Of a DNA stretch of 64,000 bases, positions 43,969 to 53,675 are shown one piece after another. This stretch comes from Streptomyces sp. NBC_00237 (lineage in GTDB: Bacteria > Actinomycetota > Actinomycetes > Streptomycetales > Streptomycetaceae). Made by a program: the position numbers and the translations under genes. The notes under the pieces are model-generated. The model did no database searches and had not been told where the DNA came from. It worked only from the letters and a program-made list of their open reading frames with translations. How positions within the stretch are numbered: the first letter of the stretch is position 1; each line of letters opens with the position of its first letter. Location of the stretch: assembly GCF_026342435.1 (NCBI RefSeq), contig NZ_JAPEMT010000003.1, positions 62,001-126,000 on the forward strand. The letters run 5' to 3'.

Positions 43969-44388
43969 CTGCACGCCAACGAACAGCTCGTCCGTGACTG
44001 CCTCGCCGCGATCAGCAGGGCGGACGCGGAGGGCTGGCTCGCCTCATACACCGACGACGCCGTCTCCCGGGACGTGCCCCTCGACTCGGCGTGGAACGGG
44101 CGGGCCGGACTTGAGGCCGGGGTGCGTTCCTGGCTGGCCGCGATCCCCGACACCCGGATGGACGTACGGGCCGTCTTCGCGGGCGACCGGCCGGGGTTCT
44201 GCGAGCTGAGCCTGAGCCGGGCCCTGGCCGACCTTGGCGAGGCGGTCGAACCCGGCCTGGCGAAGGCCGCGTCCCGCCCCGACCCGGCGGCGGCCGAGCA
44301 CGCCGCCGCCACCCGGCTGCTCGTGGAGAACCGGCGGGCGGCTCTCCAGGAGGCCGCCGAAAGGTCGAAGCGCATCGCGGACCGCTGA
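43969..44388 (+). pseudogene. SnoaL-like / HEAT-repeat chimera without a start codon
   Basis: The frame opens with CTG where ATG would be expected (LHANEQLVRDCLAAISRADA). About 65 residues match a SnoaL/NTF2-like start (EGWLASYTDDAVSRDVPLDS). Then it switches to LSLSRALADLGEAVEPGLAK and AAATRLL, clearly related to the end of the HEAT protein at 14960-15655 (LSLSRALVDLGEVIVPVLHA). The SnoaL fold is cut at half length. It looks like a deletion or recombination joint between two genes. No promoter or ribosome site is evident. Confidence 0.6.
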
Positions 44389-44576
44389 TCGCGATCCCCT
44401 CATAACCCCAGGTCACGGGGCAGCCATCGCACAACTCTCCGAGCAGTGAAGCTCGCTGGGAGGGTTGGCGCGATGGCTTTGCCGTGTCGGGGCTCCGTCC
44501 TGCACCCAGCACTCCTTCCGCCGTGATCACCGACAGAGCGAAAACGATCGCGCGTTCGAACTCTGGGCTACAGTTA

Positions 44577-44592
44577 TCGAACGAACGTACGA
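44577..44592 (+). promoter_or_regulatory. SOS (LexA) box upstream of dnaE2
   Basis: TCGAAC-GAAC-GTACGA matches the actinobacterial LexA consensus TCGAAC-N4-GTTCGA at all but one position. A GTTCGAAC dyad lies 16 bp upstream (44554-44561). The box is 52 bp before the dnaE2 start, so DNA-damage induction is likely. Confidence 0.75.
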
Positions 44593-44644
44593 TTAAGACT
44601 CTCGGGCGGATGGACAGAAGGGGGCAAAGTGATGGAGGTGCGGC

Positions 44645-47600
44645 ATGGCGGGCTTCGCGCACCTGCACGTCGCGTCCGGTTACTCGATGCGCTACGGCGC
44701 CTCCCAGCCCGAGCAACTGGCCCGGCGGGCGGCTGAGCGGGGCGTCCCGGCGCTCGCGCTCACCGATCGGGACACGGTCACCGGCTCCGTCCGGTTCGCG
44801 CGGGCCTGCGCCGCCGAAGGGGTCAGGCCGCTCTTCGGCATCGACCTCGCGGTGGAGGCCCTCGCGCCTCTGCCCTCCGCGCGGCGACGCCGTACGCCGG
44901 TGCGCGGCGGTGCGCACGTGGTCGAGCCGCCCCTGCGCTTCGTCCTGCTGGCGCAGGACCGGACGGGGTGGGCGCGGCTGTGCCGCATCACCTCGGCCGC
45001 CCATGCGCATGCCCCTGCCCCTGCGCATGCCGCAACGTCTGCCCACGGCCACTTCCCTGCCCCGAACGGAGCGCCGGTCGTGCCGTGGGAAGCGCTGCGC
45101 GCGTACGGCGGCCCCGGCCTGACCGTGCTGCTCGGCCCCCTCTCGGAGCCGGTCCGGGCGCTGTCCATGGGCAGGGAGGACGTGGCGAGGAAGCTGCTGG
45201 CCCCGTGGCGGGAGATCTTCGGAGAGGGCGTACGCCTGGAAGCCGTCGCGCAGAAACGTTCCGGCACCGGTCCTGGATCACTCCGGCTGGCCGCCCGCAC
45301 GCTGGCCCTGGCCGACCGCACCCGCACCACGGCCGTGCTGTCGAACGCGGTCCGCTACGCCGACCCCGAGCAGCACCGGCTCGCCGACGTCCTGGACGCC
45401 GCACGCCTGCTGCGGCCCATCGACCGGCGCCACCTGGACAGCGGACAGCGCTGGCTCAAGGACGGAGGAGCGATGACACGCATCGCGCACATGATCGCCG
45501 AATCCGCGGAGGCATCGCCCCGACGGGCGGAGCGCCTGATGGCGGACACCGCCGCCACGGCCGCCGGGTGCGCGGTGGACACCAAGGCCGACCTGGGCCT
45601 CGGCACACCGCACTTTCCCGAGCCCCGGCTGCTGGGAGCCCGCCCGGGACCGGACGGCGCCGCGCGGCTGCTGCGCCACCGCAGCGAGGCGGGCCTGGCC
45701 CGACGCGGCCTGGACCGCGACCCCGTCGCCCGCGAGCGCCTCGACGAGGAGCTGGCCGTGATCTCCCGGCTGCGCTACGACTCGTACTTCCTCGCCGTCG
45801 GCCAGGTCGTGGCCGACATCCGGGGGAAGGGCATCCGGGTCGCGGCCCGCGGCTCGGGCGCCGGGTCGCTGGTCTGCCACGCGCTGGGCATCGCCACCGC
45901 CAACCCCCTCGAACACCGTCTGCTGTTCGAACGCTTCCTGAGCGTGCGCCGGGGGTCGCTCCCCGACATCGACATCGACGTGGAGTCCGGCAGAAGACTC
46001 GAATGCTACGACGCGATCTTCGACCGCTTCGGCAAGGAGCGAGTGGCCGTCACCGCCATGCCCGAGACCTACCGGGCCCGCCGCGCCCTGCGCGACACGG
46101 GACTGGCCCTGGGCATCGCACCGGCCGAGGTCGACCGGATCGCCAAGAGCTTCCCCCACCTGCGGGCCTGCGACATCACCGGCGCACTCGCCGAACTGCC
46201 GGAACTGAAGCGGCTGTCGGCCGAGGCCCACCGGTACGGGCCGCTGTGGGAACTCGCCGAGGGGCTCGACTCCCTGGTGCACGGCATGGCCATGCACCCC
46301 TGCGGCGTGGTCATCAGCGACGCGACCCTCCTGGACCGGCTGCCGGTGCAGCCCACCCCCCAGGGCGACTATCCGATGGCGATGGCGGCGAAGGAGGAGA
46401 TCGAGGCGCTGGGCAACATCAAGCTCGACGTCCTGGGCGTACGGATGCTGTCCTCGATGGCTCACGCGGTCACCGAGATCGAACGCGTCACCGGCGACCG
46501 CGTCGACCTGGACGACCCGTCGCAGGTGCCGCTCGACGACGTCTTCGCGTTCAAGCTCATCCAGGACAGCAACACCCTGGGCATGTTCCAGCTGGAGTCG
46601 CCGGGCCAGCAGGACCTGCTCTCCCGCCTCCAGCCCCGCGACCCGCAGGACGTCATCGCCGACATCAGCCTCTTCCGCCCCGGACCGGTCGCCGGAGGCA
46701 TGCCCGAGCGGTACATCGCCGCCCGCCACGGCGGCACGCCGTCGTACGCCCACCCGGACCTGGAACCGGTGCTCGCCGACACCTACGGCGTGACCATCTG
46801 GCACGAGCAGATCATCGAGACCCTGTCGGTGCTCACCGGCTGCGACCGCGCCATGGCCGAGATCGCCCGCCGTGCCCTCGGCGACAAGAACCGGCTGCCC
46901 CGGATCAAGGACTGGTTCCACCGTGAGGCGCGCGCACGCGGTTACGCCGCCGCCGTGCGCGACGAGGTGTGGAAGACCGTCGAGGCGTTCGGCGCGTACG
47001 GCTTCTGCCGCGCGCACGCGGTCGCCTTCGCCGTACCCGCCCTCCAGAGCGCCTGGCTCAAGGCCCACCACCCGGCCTTCCTCCTCGCCGGGCTCCTCGA
47101 ACACGACCCCGGCATGTGGCCCAAGCGCGTCCTGGTCGCCGACGCCCGCCGCAACGGGGTCGCCGTCCTGCCCCTCGACGTCAACCACTCCAGGGCGAAG
47201 CACACCGTGGAGCGGACCGACGGCGAGCGGACCGACGGCGAGCGGTGGGGCGTGCGGCTCGCCCTGAACGCCGTACGGGGAATGAGCGAGGAGGAGTGCG
47301 TACGGATCGAGAAGGGCCAGCCGTACGCATCCCTGTCGGACTTCTGGCAGCGGGCCCGGCCCAGCCGCCCGGTCGCCGAACGCCTCGCGCAGACCGGCGC
47401 CCTGGGCTGCCTCCACGACGGCCGCCTCACCCGACGCGACCTGATGCTCCAGATCGCCGAACTCCACCGGCAGTCCCGCACCCGGTCCGCGGGCGACGGA
47501 CAGCTCTCCCTCGACGCGAGAGCCGTCGGCGGGGAGGAGCCGAGCGGCCTGCCGGAGCTGACCGGACGCGAGGCCCTGGGCGCGGAACTGAACACGCTCG

Positions 47601-48157
47601 GCATCGACGTCTCCCGGCACCTGATGGAGCACCACCACCGGCTGCTGCGCGAGATCGGCGCCACCGACGCGACGCACCTGGCCGGGCTGCGCGCCGGGCA
47701 GCAGGTCCTCGTCGCGGGCGTACGGGCCTCCACGCAGACCCCGCCGATCGCCAGCGGCAAGCGGATCATCTTCGTCACCCTGGAGGACGGCGCGGGCCTG
47801 GTCGACCTGGCCTTCTTCGAGGACTCCCACGCGGCCTGCGCGTACACCGTCTTCCACAGCGGGCTACTCCTGGTCCGCGGCACGGTCCAGGTCCGAGGCA
47901 CCCGCCGCACGGTCGTCGGCACCATGGCCTGGGACCTGGACAAGATCGCCGCCGCCCGCCGCGACAACGGCCCGGAGGCGGCCCTCACCCTCCTCGGGGC
48001 CGACCGCCCGCATCCGACCCCCGCCCAGCCCCGGCGCACCCTGACCGACGGCACCGCCGGCGCCCGCCTGCACCCGTACGCCGACCTCCAGCCCGCCGGG
48101 AGCCGCTCGGCGGACCTGAAGAAGTTCGGCTACACGAGCCCGGGGAGCGCGGGATGA
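44645..48157 (+). CDS. dnaE2: Error-prone DNA polymerase III alpha subunit
   Basis: A 1170-aa C-family polymerase of the DnaE2 branch, used in damage-induced mutagenesis in actinobacteria. The N-terminal PHP domain begins FAHLHVASGYSMRYGASQPE. The polymerase aspartates are Asp441 and Asp443 in LPDIDIDVESG and Asp595 in NIKLDVLGVR. IRVAARGSGAGSLVCHALGI, TYGVTIWHEQ and YGFCRAHAVAFA are typical, and a C-terminal OB fold (QVLVAGVRAST) follows. It lacks the epsilon-binding features of DnaE1. GGAGG is 6 nt upstream. The stop overlaps the next gene by ATGA. Confidence 0.94.
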   Translation: MAGFAHLHVASGYSMRYGASQPEQLARRAAERGVPALALTDRDTVTGSVRFARACAAEGVRPLFGIDLAVEALAPLPSARRRRTPVRGGAHVVEPPLRFVLLAQDRTGWARLCRITSAAHAHAPAPAHAATSAHGHFPAPNGAPVVPWEALRAYGGPGLTVLLGPLSEPVRALSMGREDVARKLLAPWREIFGEGVRLEAVAQKRSGTGPGSLRLAARTLALADRTRTTAVLSNAVRYADPEQHRLADVLDAARLLRPIDRRHLDSGQRWLKDGGAMTRIAHMIAESAEASPRRAERLMADTAATAAGCAVDTKADLGLGTPHFPEPRLLGARPGPDGAARLLRHRSEAGLARRGLDRDPVARERLDEELAVISRLRYDSYFLAVGQVVADIRGKGIRVAARGSGAGSLVCHALGIATANPLEHRLLFERFLSVRRGSLPDIDIDVESGRRLECYDAIFDRFGKERVAVTAMPETYRARRALRDTGLALGIAPAEVDRIAKSFPHLRACDITGALAELPELKRLSAEAHRYGPLWELAEGLDSLVHGMAMHPCGVVISDATLLDRLPVQPTPQGDYPMAMAAKEEIEALGNIKLDVLGVRMLSSMAHAVTEIERVTGDRVDLDDPSQVPLDDVFAFKLIQDSNTLGMFQLESPGQQDLLSRLQPRDPQDVIADISLFRPGPVAGGMPERYIAARHGGTPSYAHPDLEPVLADTYGVTIWHEQIIETLSVLTGCDRAMAEIARRALGDKNRLPRIKDWFHREARARGYAAAVRDEVWKTVEAFGAYGFCRAHAVAFAVPALQSAWLKAHHPAFLLAGLLEHDPGMWPKRVLVADARRNGVAVLPLDVNHSRAKHTVERTDGERTDGERWGVRLALNAVRGMSEEECVRIEKGQPYASLSDFWQRARPSRPVAERLAQTGALGCLHDGRLTRRDLMLQIAELHRQSRTRSAGDGQLSLDARAVGGEEPSGLPELTGREALGAELNTLGIDVSRHLMEHHHRLLREIGATDATHLAGLRAGQQVLVAGVRASTQTPPIASGKRIIFVTLEDGAGLVDLAFFEDSHAACAYTVFHSGLLLVRGTVQVRGTRRTVVGTMAWDLDKIAAARRDNGPEAALTLLGADRPHPTPAQPRRTLTDGTAGARLHPYADLQPAGSRSADLKKFGYTSPGSAG

Positions 48158-49179
48158 GCACCTCCACGACCACGCGGGCCACACCCCGGACCGCACCTCA
48201 GCGGTACATCGCCCACCTCCACCTGCACGCCGCGCTCGGTGAGGACCGGCTCGACGACGTCGTCGAGCTGCTGTCGGGCATCACGCCCCACGTTCACGCG
48301 GTCCCGCCCCAAGCCGTACAGCTCGACCTGACGTCGGCGCTGCGGTACTTCGGCCTGTCGCCGTACGACGTCGTCCAGTTGGCGATGATGCGGCTGAAGG
48401 CCCACCACGGCATCGACACCAGCGCCGGTCTCGCGCCCAACCGCATGCTGGCCTCCATGGCGGCGGACATGTCGGCGCCCGGAGACACCACCCAGGTCAC
48501 CGGGGAACGCGCCGCCGCCTGGCTGCGCCCCCGCCCGGTCGCCGCCCTGCCGGGCGTCGGCCGCAGCACGGCGGACGTCCTCACCAAGTACGGCCTGCAC
48601 ACCATCGGCCAGGTCGCCGACGTCCCCGCGAGGACCCTGCAACGACTCCTCGGTGTCGCCCAGGCGAGGCTGCTGGCCGAACGCGCCCGGGGCCAGGACC
48701 CCCGCCCGGTGGTGCCCAAGGAACCGGCGGCCCATCTGACGGCGGATCTCGTACTCGACCGGGACTGCCTGGACCCGGCCCAGCACCACCGGGCCGTACT
48801 GGAACTCGCCGAGCGCATCGGACAGCGACTGCGCGGCGAGCACCAGGTCACCAGCCGTCTCACCCTCACCGTCCGCTACGCCGACCGCACGTCCACCACC
48901 CGCACCCGCGTTCCGGCCGAACCCACAGGACACTCCGCCGCCCTCACCGCGGACGCCCTGGCACTGCTGGCCGGTCTGGGACTGCAACGCGCCAGAGTCC
49001 GGGCCTTCGCCCTGCGCGCCGACGGCCTGTCACCGGCCGACGGCGCCTACCGCCAGCTCTCCCTGAACCCCGGCGACGAACGCGCCCGCGCGGTGGAGGA
49101 GGCCGCGGACCGGGCCCGTCGGCGCTTCGGGCCGGGAGCGGTGTATCCCGCCGTGCTGGCCAGAGTGGAACGCCAGTAA
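48154..49179 (+). CDS. Y-family polymerase-like protein lacking the catalytic palm start (ImuB/DinB-like)
   Basis: A 341-aa protein that aligns to Y-family polymerases only from the late palm onward. VQLDLTSALRYFGLSPYDVV replaces the catalytic SxDE motif, and the first catalytic Asp region is absent. The thumb helix-hairpin-helix ALPGVGRSTADVLTKYGLHT followed by IGQVADV is intact, as is the little-finger domain (HRAVLELAERIGQRLRGEHQ). It is coupled to dnaE2, as in the mutasome pairs of actinobacteria where ImuB is inactive and recruits DnaE2 to the clamp. Too short for canonical ImuB, so function is inferred. Confidence 0.82.
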   Translation: MSTSTTTRATPRTAPQRYIAHLHLHAALGEDRLDDVVELLSGITPHVHAVPPQAVQLDLTSALRYFGLSPYDVVQLAMMRLKAHHGIDTSAGLAPNRMLASMAADMSAPGDTTQVTGERAAAWLRPRPVAALPGVGRSTADVLTKYGLHTIGQVADVPARTLQRLLGVAQARLLAERARGQDPRPVVPKEPAAHLTADLVLDRDCLDPAQHHRAVLELAERIGQRLRGEHQVTSRLTLTVRYADRTSTTRTRVPAEPTGHSAALTADALALLAGLGLQRARVRAFALRADGLSPADGAYRQLSLNPGDERARAVEEAADRARRRFGPGAVYPAVLARVERQ

Positions 49180-49369
49180 GGAAATGGCCTTCCAGGCCGC
49201 CGCCACCGGGGCCTTACGGGGCCGTACGGGGGAGAAGCGCGGGCGCGGGGCGCGTGTCGGATGCGGCGGGCGGGCGGTCTCGGCAGGGTGCTCAGGGCCG
49301 GAAGGCACTCCGCCTCCCTCGTGGGAGCGCGGGGTCACCCACCCCCTGTGAACGATGTACGGAGTCCCC

Positions 49370-49750
49370 ATGCGCCGCACCGCCCTGATCGCCGCCGCCC
49401 TCGGCACGGTCCTCGCCGCCGCCCTGCCCGTCTCGGCCGCCCAGGCCGCATCCGCCGTTCCCGCCCACCCCGCCGGGTGCGGCGCGGCCGCCACCGACTT
49501 CGCCGGCGCCTCCTACGCGCAGGCCGACAAGACCGACACCGTCTCCTTCGCGGAGGACGGCACGTACCGGATCGCGAAGGCGTCCGGCGCGACCTTCGAG
49601 GGCACGTATGACGCCGATGCCTCGACCCTCACCTTCACCAGCGTGGACGGCCACCGGACCACCGCCACCGACCGCACCTGCGCGGCCGGGGCCTCCACGC
49701 CCGCCTCGTTCAAGATCGACGGGGGCCCGACGTACCAGATCCAGGGCTGA
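49370..49750 (+). CDS. Small secreted protein
   Basis: A 126-aa exported protein: signal peptide MRRTALIAAALGTVLAAALP ending at AQAA, then a compact beta-rich domain (TVSFAEDGTYRIAKASGATF, YDADASTLTFTSVDG) with two Cys that can pair. The ATG has GGAG 5 nt upstream; the ATG at 49355 is less good. I know no function for it. Confidence 0.75.
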   Translation: MRRTALIAAALGTVLAAALPVSAAQAASAVPAHPAGCGAAATDFAGASYAQADKTDTVSFAEDGTYRIAKASGATFEGTYDADASTLTFTSVDGHRTTATDRTCAAGASTPASFKIDGGPTYQIQG

Positions 49751-49887
49751 CCAGGGGGTTCCTGACTCCCTCGATTTCGGCCCCCTGCTCCCGGCCGCTC
49801 CGCGCGACGCTGCCGGGAGCTTCCGCGGGCAAGGGGCGGGGCTGAGGCACTGGGGCGTTCGGTGCGCCCCTGCTACCTTCCCCTTCC

Positions 49888-50295
49888 ATGGGGATACGGG
49901 GGATACGGGGAACCGGCGTGGCTCTTTCCGTGGCGGCGGTCGCGGCGGCGGTGACGGCGCTGGCCGGATGCACGGTGGACAGGTCCGGGTACGACGGCAC
50001 CCGGCAGCCGACCGGACGGTCGGACCTGGAGAACCCCGACCGCGTCGACGTCCTGCGGTCCCGCGCCGAGAGCAAGGGCCGCATCCAGGGCCTCCTGCTG
50101 CGCAACGCGAAGATCGAGAAGGGGATCGCACCGGAGAAGGCGATCCCCGACGAAGCCGAATGCACGGGCGCGTGGCGGCTGCGCGGCCACGAAGCCACGG
50201 TGGGCGAAGGCAACCTGGACGTCTTCGTCCTCGCGTGCACGTCGGTGCCCGCAGCGAGCGCCGGCCCGACGCCCGCCGCGAGTCAGCCAGGGTGA
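49888..50295 (+). CDS. Small lipoprotein
   Basis: A 135-aa predicted lipoprotein with lipobox LAGC (Cys28). The mature part is polar with two more Cys (AECTGAW, LACTSVP), helical in the middle (RSRAESKGRIQGLLLRNAKI). No family recognised. There is no clear ribosome site; TACCTT 8 nt before the ATG could make it leaderless. Confidence 0.72.
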   Translation: MGIRGIRGTGVALSVAAVAAAVTALAGCTVDRSGYDGTRQPTGRSDLENPDRVDVLRSRAESKGRIQGLLLRNAKIEKGIAPEKAIPDEAECTGAWRLRGHEATVGEGNLDVFVLACTSVPAASAGPTPAASQPG

Positions 50296-50347
50296 GACCG
50301 GGGCTCCGGGCCGGGCGAGAAGCCCCTTCCCGGCTCCCTTCCCGGCC

Positions 50348-51622
50348 TCAGCCTCGGACGGCCTGCTTCTCGTACCCCACCAACCGCACGCACACCGCGA
50401 GTCCCTCGACGGCCTGCTCCAGCTCCGCGAGGTTCGGGTAGCTCGGCGCGATGCGGATGACCGCGTCGCGCGGGTCGTCGCCGTACGGGTGGGTGGCCCC
50501 TGCCGGGGTCAGCGCGATTCCGGCCGACGCTGCCTGCCGCACGACCTCCTTCGCGCACCCGTCCGGCACCTGGAGCGTGACGAAGTACCCGCCCTCGGGG
50601 GCGGTCCAGGTGGCGAGCCCGGTGCCGCCGAGACCGGCCTCCAGGATGCGGGCCACGGCCTCGAACTTCGGCTGGAGCAGGGCGCGATGGCGCTCCATGT
50701 GGGCGCGCAGCCCGGCCGCGTCGCGCAGGAAGAGGACGTGCCGGAGCTGGTTCACCTTGTCCGGGCCGATCGACCGCTTCTGGTTGTTGGAGAGGAGCCA
50801 CTTCAGGTTCGCGGCGGACGCTCCGAAGAAGGCCACACCGGCACCGGCGGCGGTGATCTTCGAGGTGGACCCGAAGACGAACGCCCGGTCCGCGTTGCCC
50901 GCCCGCTCGCACGCGCCGAGCAGGTCGGCGATCTCGACGGGCCGGTCGGTGAGGTGGTGGGCCGCGTACGCGTTGTCCCAGAAGATCCGGAAGTCGGGGG
51001 CGGCGGTCGCCATCGTCGCGAGCCGCTCGACGGTCTCGTCGCTGTAGCAGACCCCGTCCGGGTTGCTGTACTTCGGAACGCACCAGATGCCCTTGACCGC
51101 CGGGTCCTCGGCGACGAGCCGCTCGACGGCCTCCATGTCGGGCCCGCTCTCGGTCATCGGCACCGGAATCATGTCGATGCCGAACCGCTCGCAGAGCGCG
51201 AAGTGCCGGTCGTACCCGGGCACCGGGCACAGGAACGCGATCCGCTCCTGGTCCACCCACCGCGACGTCGCGCCGGGCAGCACGCTGAGCAGCGCGTGCA
51301 CGATGGCGTCGTGCATCAGCTCCAGGCTGGAGTTCCCGGCCGCGACGAGCTGTGCCGCCGGGACCTGGAGCACCTCCGCGAAGATCTCCCGCAGCTCGGG
51401 CAGCCCCTGCAGACCCCCGTAGTTCCGTACGTCCGTCCCGTCGGCGGACGTGTACCGGCCGCCCGGCAGGCCGAACAGGTCCTCGGAGAGGTCGAGTTGC
51501 TCGGGGGAGGGCTTGCCCCGGGTGAGGTCGAGGGAGAGGCCCCGTTCCGCGAGTTCCCGGTAGTCCCGGCGGGCCAGGTCCAGGAGTCCGGTGAGGTTGT
51601 CGGGGCTGATCTCGGTGGTCAT
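50348..51622 (-). CDS. Class I aminotransferase, Ic-type aspartate aminotransferase-like
   Basis: A 424-aa PLP aminotransferase. SLDLTRGKPSPEQLDLSEDL, NYGGLQGLPELREIFAEVL, NSSLELMHDAI, KYSNPDGVCYSDETVERL and the PLP lysine in STSKITAAGAGVAFFG mark the type Ic family of aspartate aminotransferases (PF12897), distinct from classical AspC. It probably makes aspartate or a related amino acid from oxo acids. The 5' region has a possible -10 (TAGCGT near 51693) and a weak ribosome site. Confidence 0.88.
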   Translation of the reverse strand: MTTEISPDNLTGLLDLARRDYRELAERGLSLDLTRGKPSPEQLDLSEDLFGLPGGRYTSADGTDVRNYGGLQGLPELREIFAEVLQVPAAQLVAAGNSSLELMHDAIVHALLSVLPGATSRWVDQERIAFLCPVPGYDRHFALCERFGIDMIPVPMTESGPDMEAVERLVAEDPAVKGIWCVPKYSNPDGVCYSDETVERLATMATAAPDFRIFWDNAYAAHHLTDRPVEIADLLGACERAGNADRAFVFGSTSKITAAGAGVAFFGASAANLKWLLSNNQKRSIGPDKVNQLRHVLFLRDAAGLRAHMERHRALLQPKFEAVARILEAGLGGTGLATWTAPEGGYFVTLQVPDGCAKEVVRQAASAGIALTPAGATHPYGDDPRDAVIRIAPSYPNLAELEQAVEGLAVCVRLVGYEKQAVRG

Positions 51623-51982
51623 GGGTACGGTGGTTCCTCTCGGGCGGTGCAGGCGGTACGGGTGCCATGGCGTGGGGTGCCGTGCTGCCGACGCTATACC
51701 GGCGGGCGGGTCGTACGAGCACGGGCTGCCGGGCCGCCTGCCCCGCCGCGCCCGACGGAAACCCCGACCGGGCAGGTCGCGGGCCCGGACGCGCGGCGGC
51801 GACAGGGGGCGCGAGCGGAGTCCGAGCACCCTGTGCGAGCCCCGTACGACTCCCCGGCCACCGAGGTGGGGATAGCCCCCGGCTCCGGAAGGGAGCCCGC
51901 CGGATGGTGGGCGACCCGCACCGTGCGCGAGCCTGATCAGGACAGACGTCAGGAAAGTGCCGTGGAACGAGGGGGCCGAAGC
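51623..51982. other. Divergent intergenic region of about 360 bp
   Basis: Separates the aminotransferase and the S41 peptidase genes. A GGTATAGCGT sequence on the minus strand may be the -10 of the aminotransferase gene. I see no gene, strong palindrome or RNA motif in it. Confidence 0.5.
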
Positions 51983-53410
51983 ATGTTCGGAAGTACGACG
52001 GGGCGATGGTGTGCGGCGGCGGCAGTGGTGCTGGCCGTGGTGTCGACGGGGGCGGTGGCGCAGGGCGCGCCGAGCCCGAAGGGCGGTACGGACGGTGCCT
52101 CGCTGGAAGGGGTCTGGCGCGGTGACGGCTACCAGGAGTATGTGACGGTACGTCATGGAGTGCTGCGGAGTTACGAGTTCTCGGCCGCCGACTGCCTGCC
52201 GGGAGGGCTCCGCCTCACCGCCGGGCGGGCCCCGGCCGGGGGTGGCGTGCCGTTCCGTGACGAGGCCGGGGTGCGAGGGCTCACACTCCGTACGGCAGGG
52301 AAGGACAACATCCGCCTGGCGTCCGCCGGTTCGGTCGGCGAACGGCGTCTGGAACGCATCGCCGCGCTCCCGGCGGACTGCACGCGCACGCCTTCCACCG
52401 ACCCCGTGCACACTTTCGACGTGTTCTGGGCGACCCTGCGGGAGAACTATCCCTTCTTCCGGGCGAAGGGCGTCGACTGGGACGCGATGCGCGCCACGTA
52501 CAGGCCCCAGGTGCACAAGAACACCAGCAGCGACCGCCTCTTCGAGATCCTGAGCAAGATGATCGAGCCGCTGCACGACATGCACACCCAACTCCGCGAC
52601 GTCGCGGGCAAACGCGGCACCATGAACATGCGGCCCGGCACCCCTTACCCCGAGGACGTGAAGAAGTTCCTGGCCCGGGTGGAGGCTGCCAGCAAGCCTC
52701 AACTCGCCTCCGAGATAGAACAGTTCGCCGGAGGGAAGATCCAGTACGCCGATCTGAAGGAACGCGGTGTCGGGTACCTCCGTATCACCGGTTTCTCCGG
52801 ATACGGGAAGGACTGGGACGCGGATGCGGACGCCGAGGTGCTCGACCGGGCACTGGCCGAGATCTTCACCGCCGAGCGGGTGCGAGGCATGCGCGGCCTC
52901 GTCGTCGACCTCCGCGCCAACGGGGGCGGCTCGGACGCCCTCGGCATCAAGGTCGCCGCGCGGCTCACGGACCGTACGTACACCGCGTACACGAAGGTCG
53001 CCCGCAACGACCCTGCTGATGAGGGCAGTTGGACGGCCCCCCAGGCCATCAGGGTCCACCCGGCGAAGGGGCCGAGGTTCACCGGTCCCGTCGCCGTGCT
53101 CGGCGGCCCGCTCACGATCAGCGCGGGCGAGTCGTTCACCCAGGCCCTGATGTCCCGCACCCCGGCCCCGATCCGCATCGGCGAACCCACCCAGGGCGTC
53201 TTCTCCGACGTCATGGAGCGGGATCTGCCGAACGGATGGGTGCTGACGGTCCCCAACGAGAAGTTCCTCACCGCGCGCGGCACGACGTACGACGGTGCGG
53301 GAATCCCGCCCACGCACCGCGAACCCGTCTACGCCGAGGCCGACGTGACGCGTCTCCGCGACCCCGGCCTGAAGCGCGCCGCACGCGAACTGGGCCGCCG
53401 GGGCAGGTGA
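51983..53410 (+). CDS. Secreted S41-family peptidase
   Basis: A 475-aa exported serine peptidase. The signal peptide (WCAAAAVVLAVVSTGAVAQG) is followed by a lipocalin-like N-terminal part, then an S41 catalytic core: GVGYLRITGFSGYG, MRGLVVDLRANGGGSDALGI and the nucleophile Ser380 in LTISAGESFTQAL, close to tricorn/C-terminal-processing enzymes. No PDZ domain is obvious. ATG at 51983 has GAGGGGG 7 nt upstream. A frameshifted ORF starts at its stop codon (GTGA). Confidence 0.88.
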   Translation: MFGSTTGRWCAAAAVVLAVVSTGAVAQGAPSPKGGTDGASLEGVWRGDGYQEYVTVRHGVLRSYEFSAADCLPGGLRLTAGRAPAGGGVPFRDEAGVRGLTLRTAGKDNIRLASAGSVGERRLERIAALPADCTRTPSTDPVHTFDVFWATLRENYPFFRAKGVDWDAMRATYRPQVHKNTSSDRLFEILSKMIEPLHDMHTQLRDVAGKRGTMNMRPGTPYPEDVKKFLARVEAASKPQLASEIEQFAGGKIQYADLKERGVGYLRITGFSGYGKDWDADADAEVLDRALAEIFTAERVRGMRGLVVDLRANGGGSDALGIKVAARLTDRTYTAYTKVARNDPADEGSWTAPQAIRVHPAKGPRFTGPVAVLGGPLTISAGESFTQALMSRTPAPIRIGEPTQGVFSDVMERDLPNGWVLTVPNEKFLTARGTTYDGAGIPPTHREPVYAEADVTRLRDPGLKRAARELGRRGR

Positions 53411-53675
53411 CGGAGCCGGACGCCCGCTTCTGTGCCGAAAGTCGGAGCGCCTCCTGGACCTGGTCCTCGACGCCGTCCACGCGGGGCTCGTCGCGCGGGG
53501 CGGGCAGAGCGCCCCGCCGATCCCGCCCTCGCAGCAACCCGCGCCCCCGCCTCCTCCGGTGAGCCCCCTGGGCGGTACCGCCTGGCCCCCTTGGGCTCCG
53601 CCCAACACCCCAGAGGCTGCACCACCCTCCGCTTCCCCAGCCCCCTTGGGCGGCGGGGCCTCCGCCTTCGCCTAG
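53407..53675 (+). pseudogene. Frameshifted ORF overlapping the S41 stop
   Basis: GTG at 53407 overlaps the peptidase stop and opens VTEPDARFCAE. The sensible continuation, SERLLDLVLDAVHAGLVARG and then a Pro-rich tail ending LGGGASAFA at a TAG, lies in another frame. A single 1-nt loss or 2-nt gain near 53444-53446 would join them. Either a recent pseudogene or a sequencing error. No function known. Confidence 0.45.
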
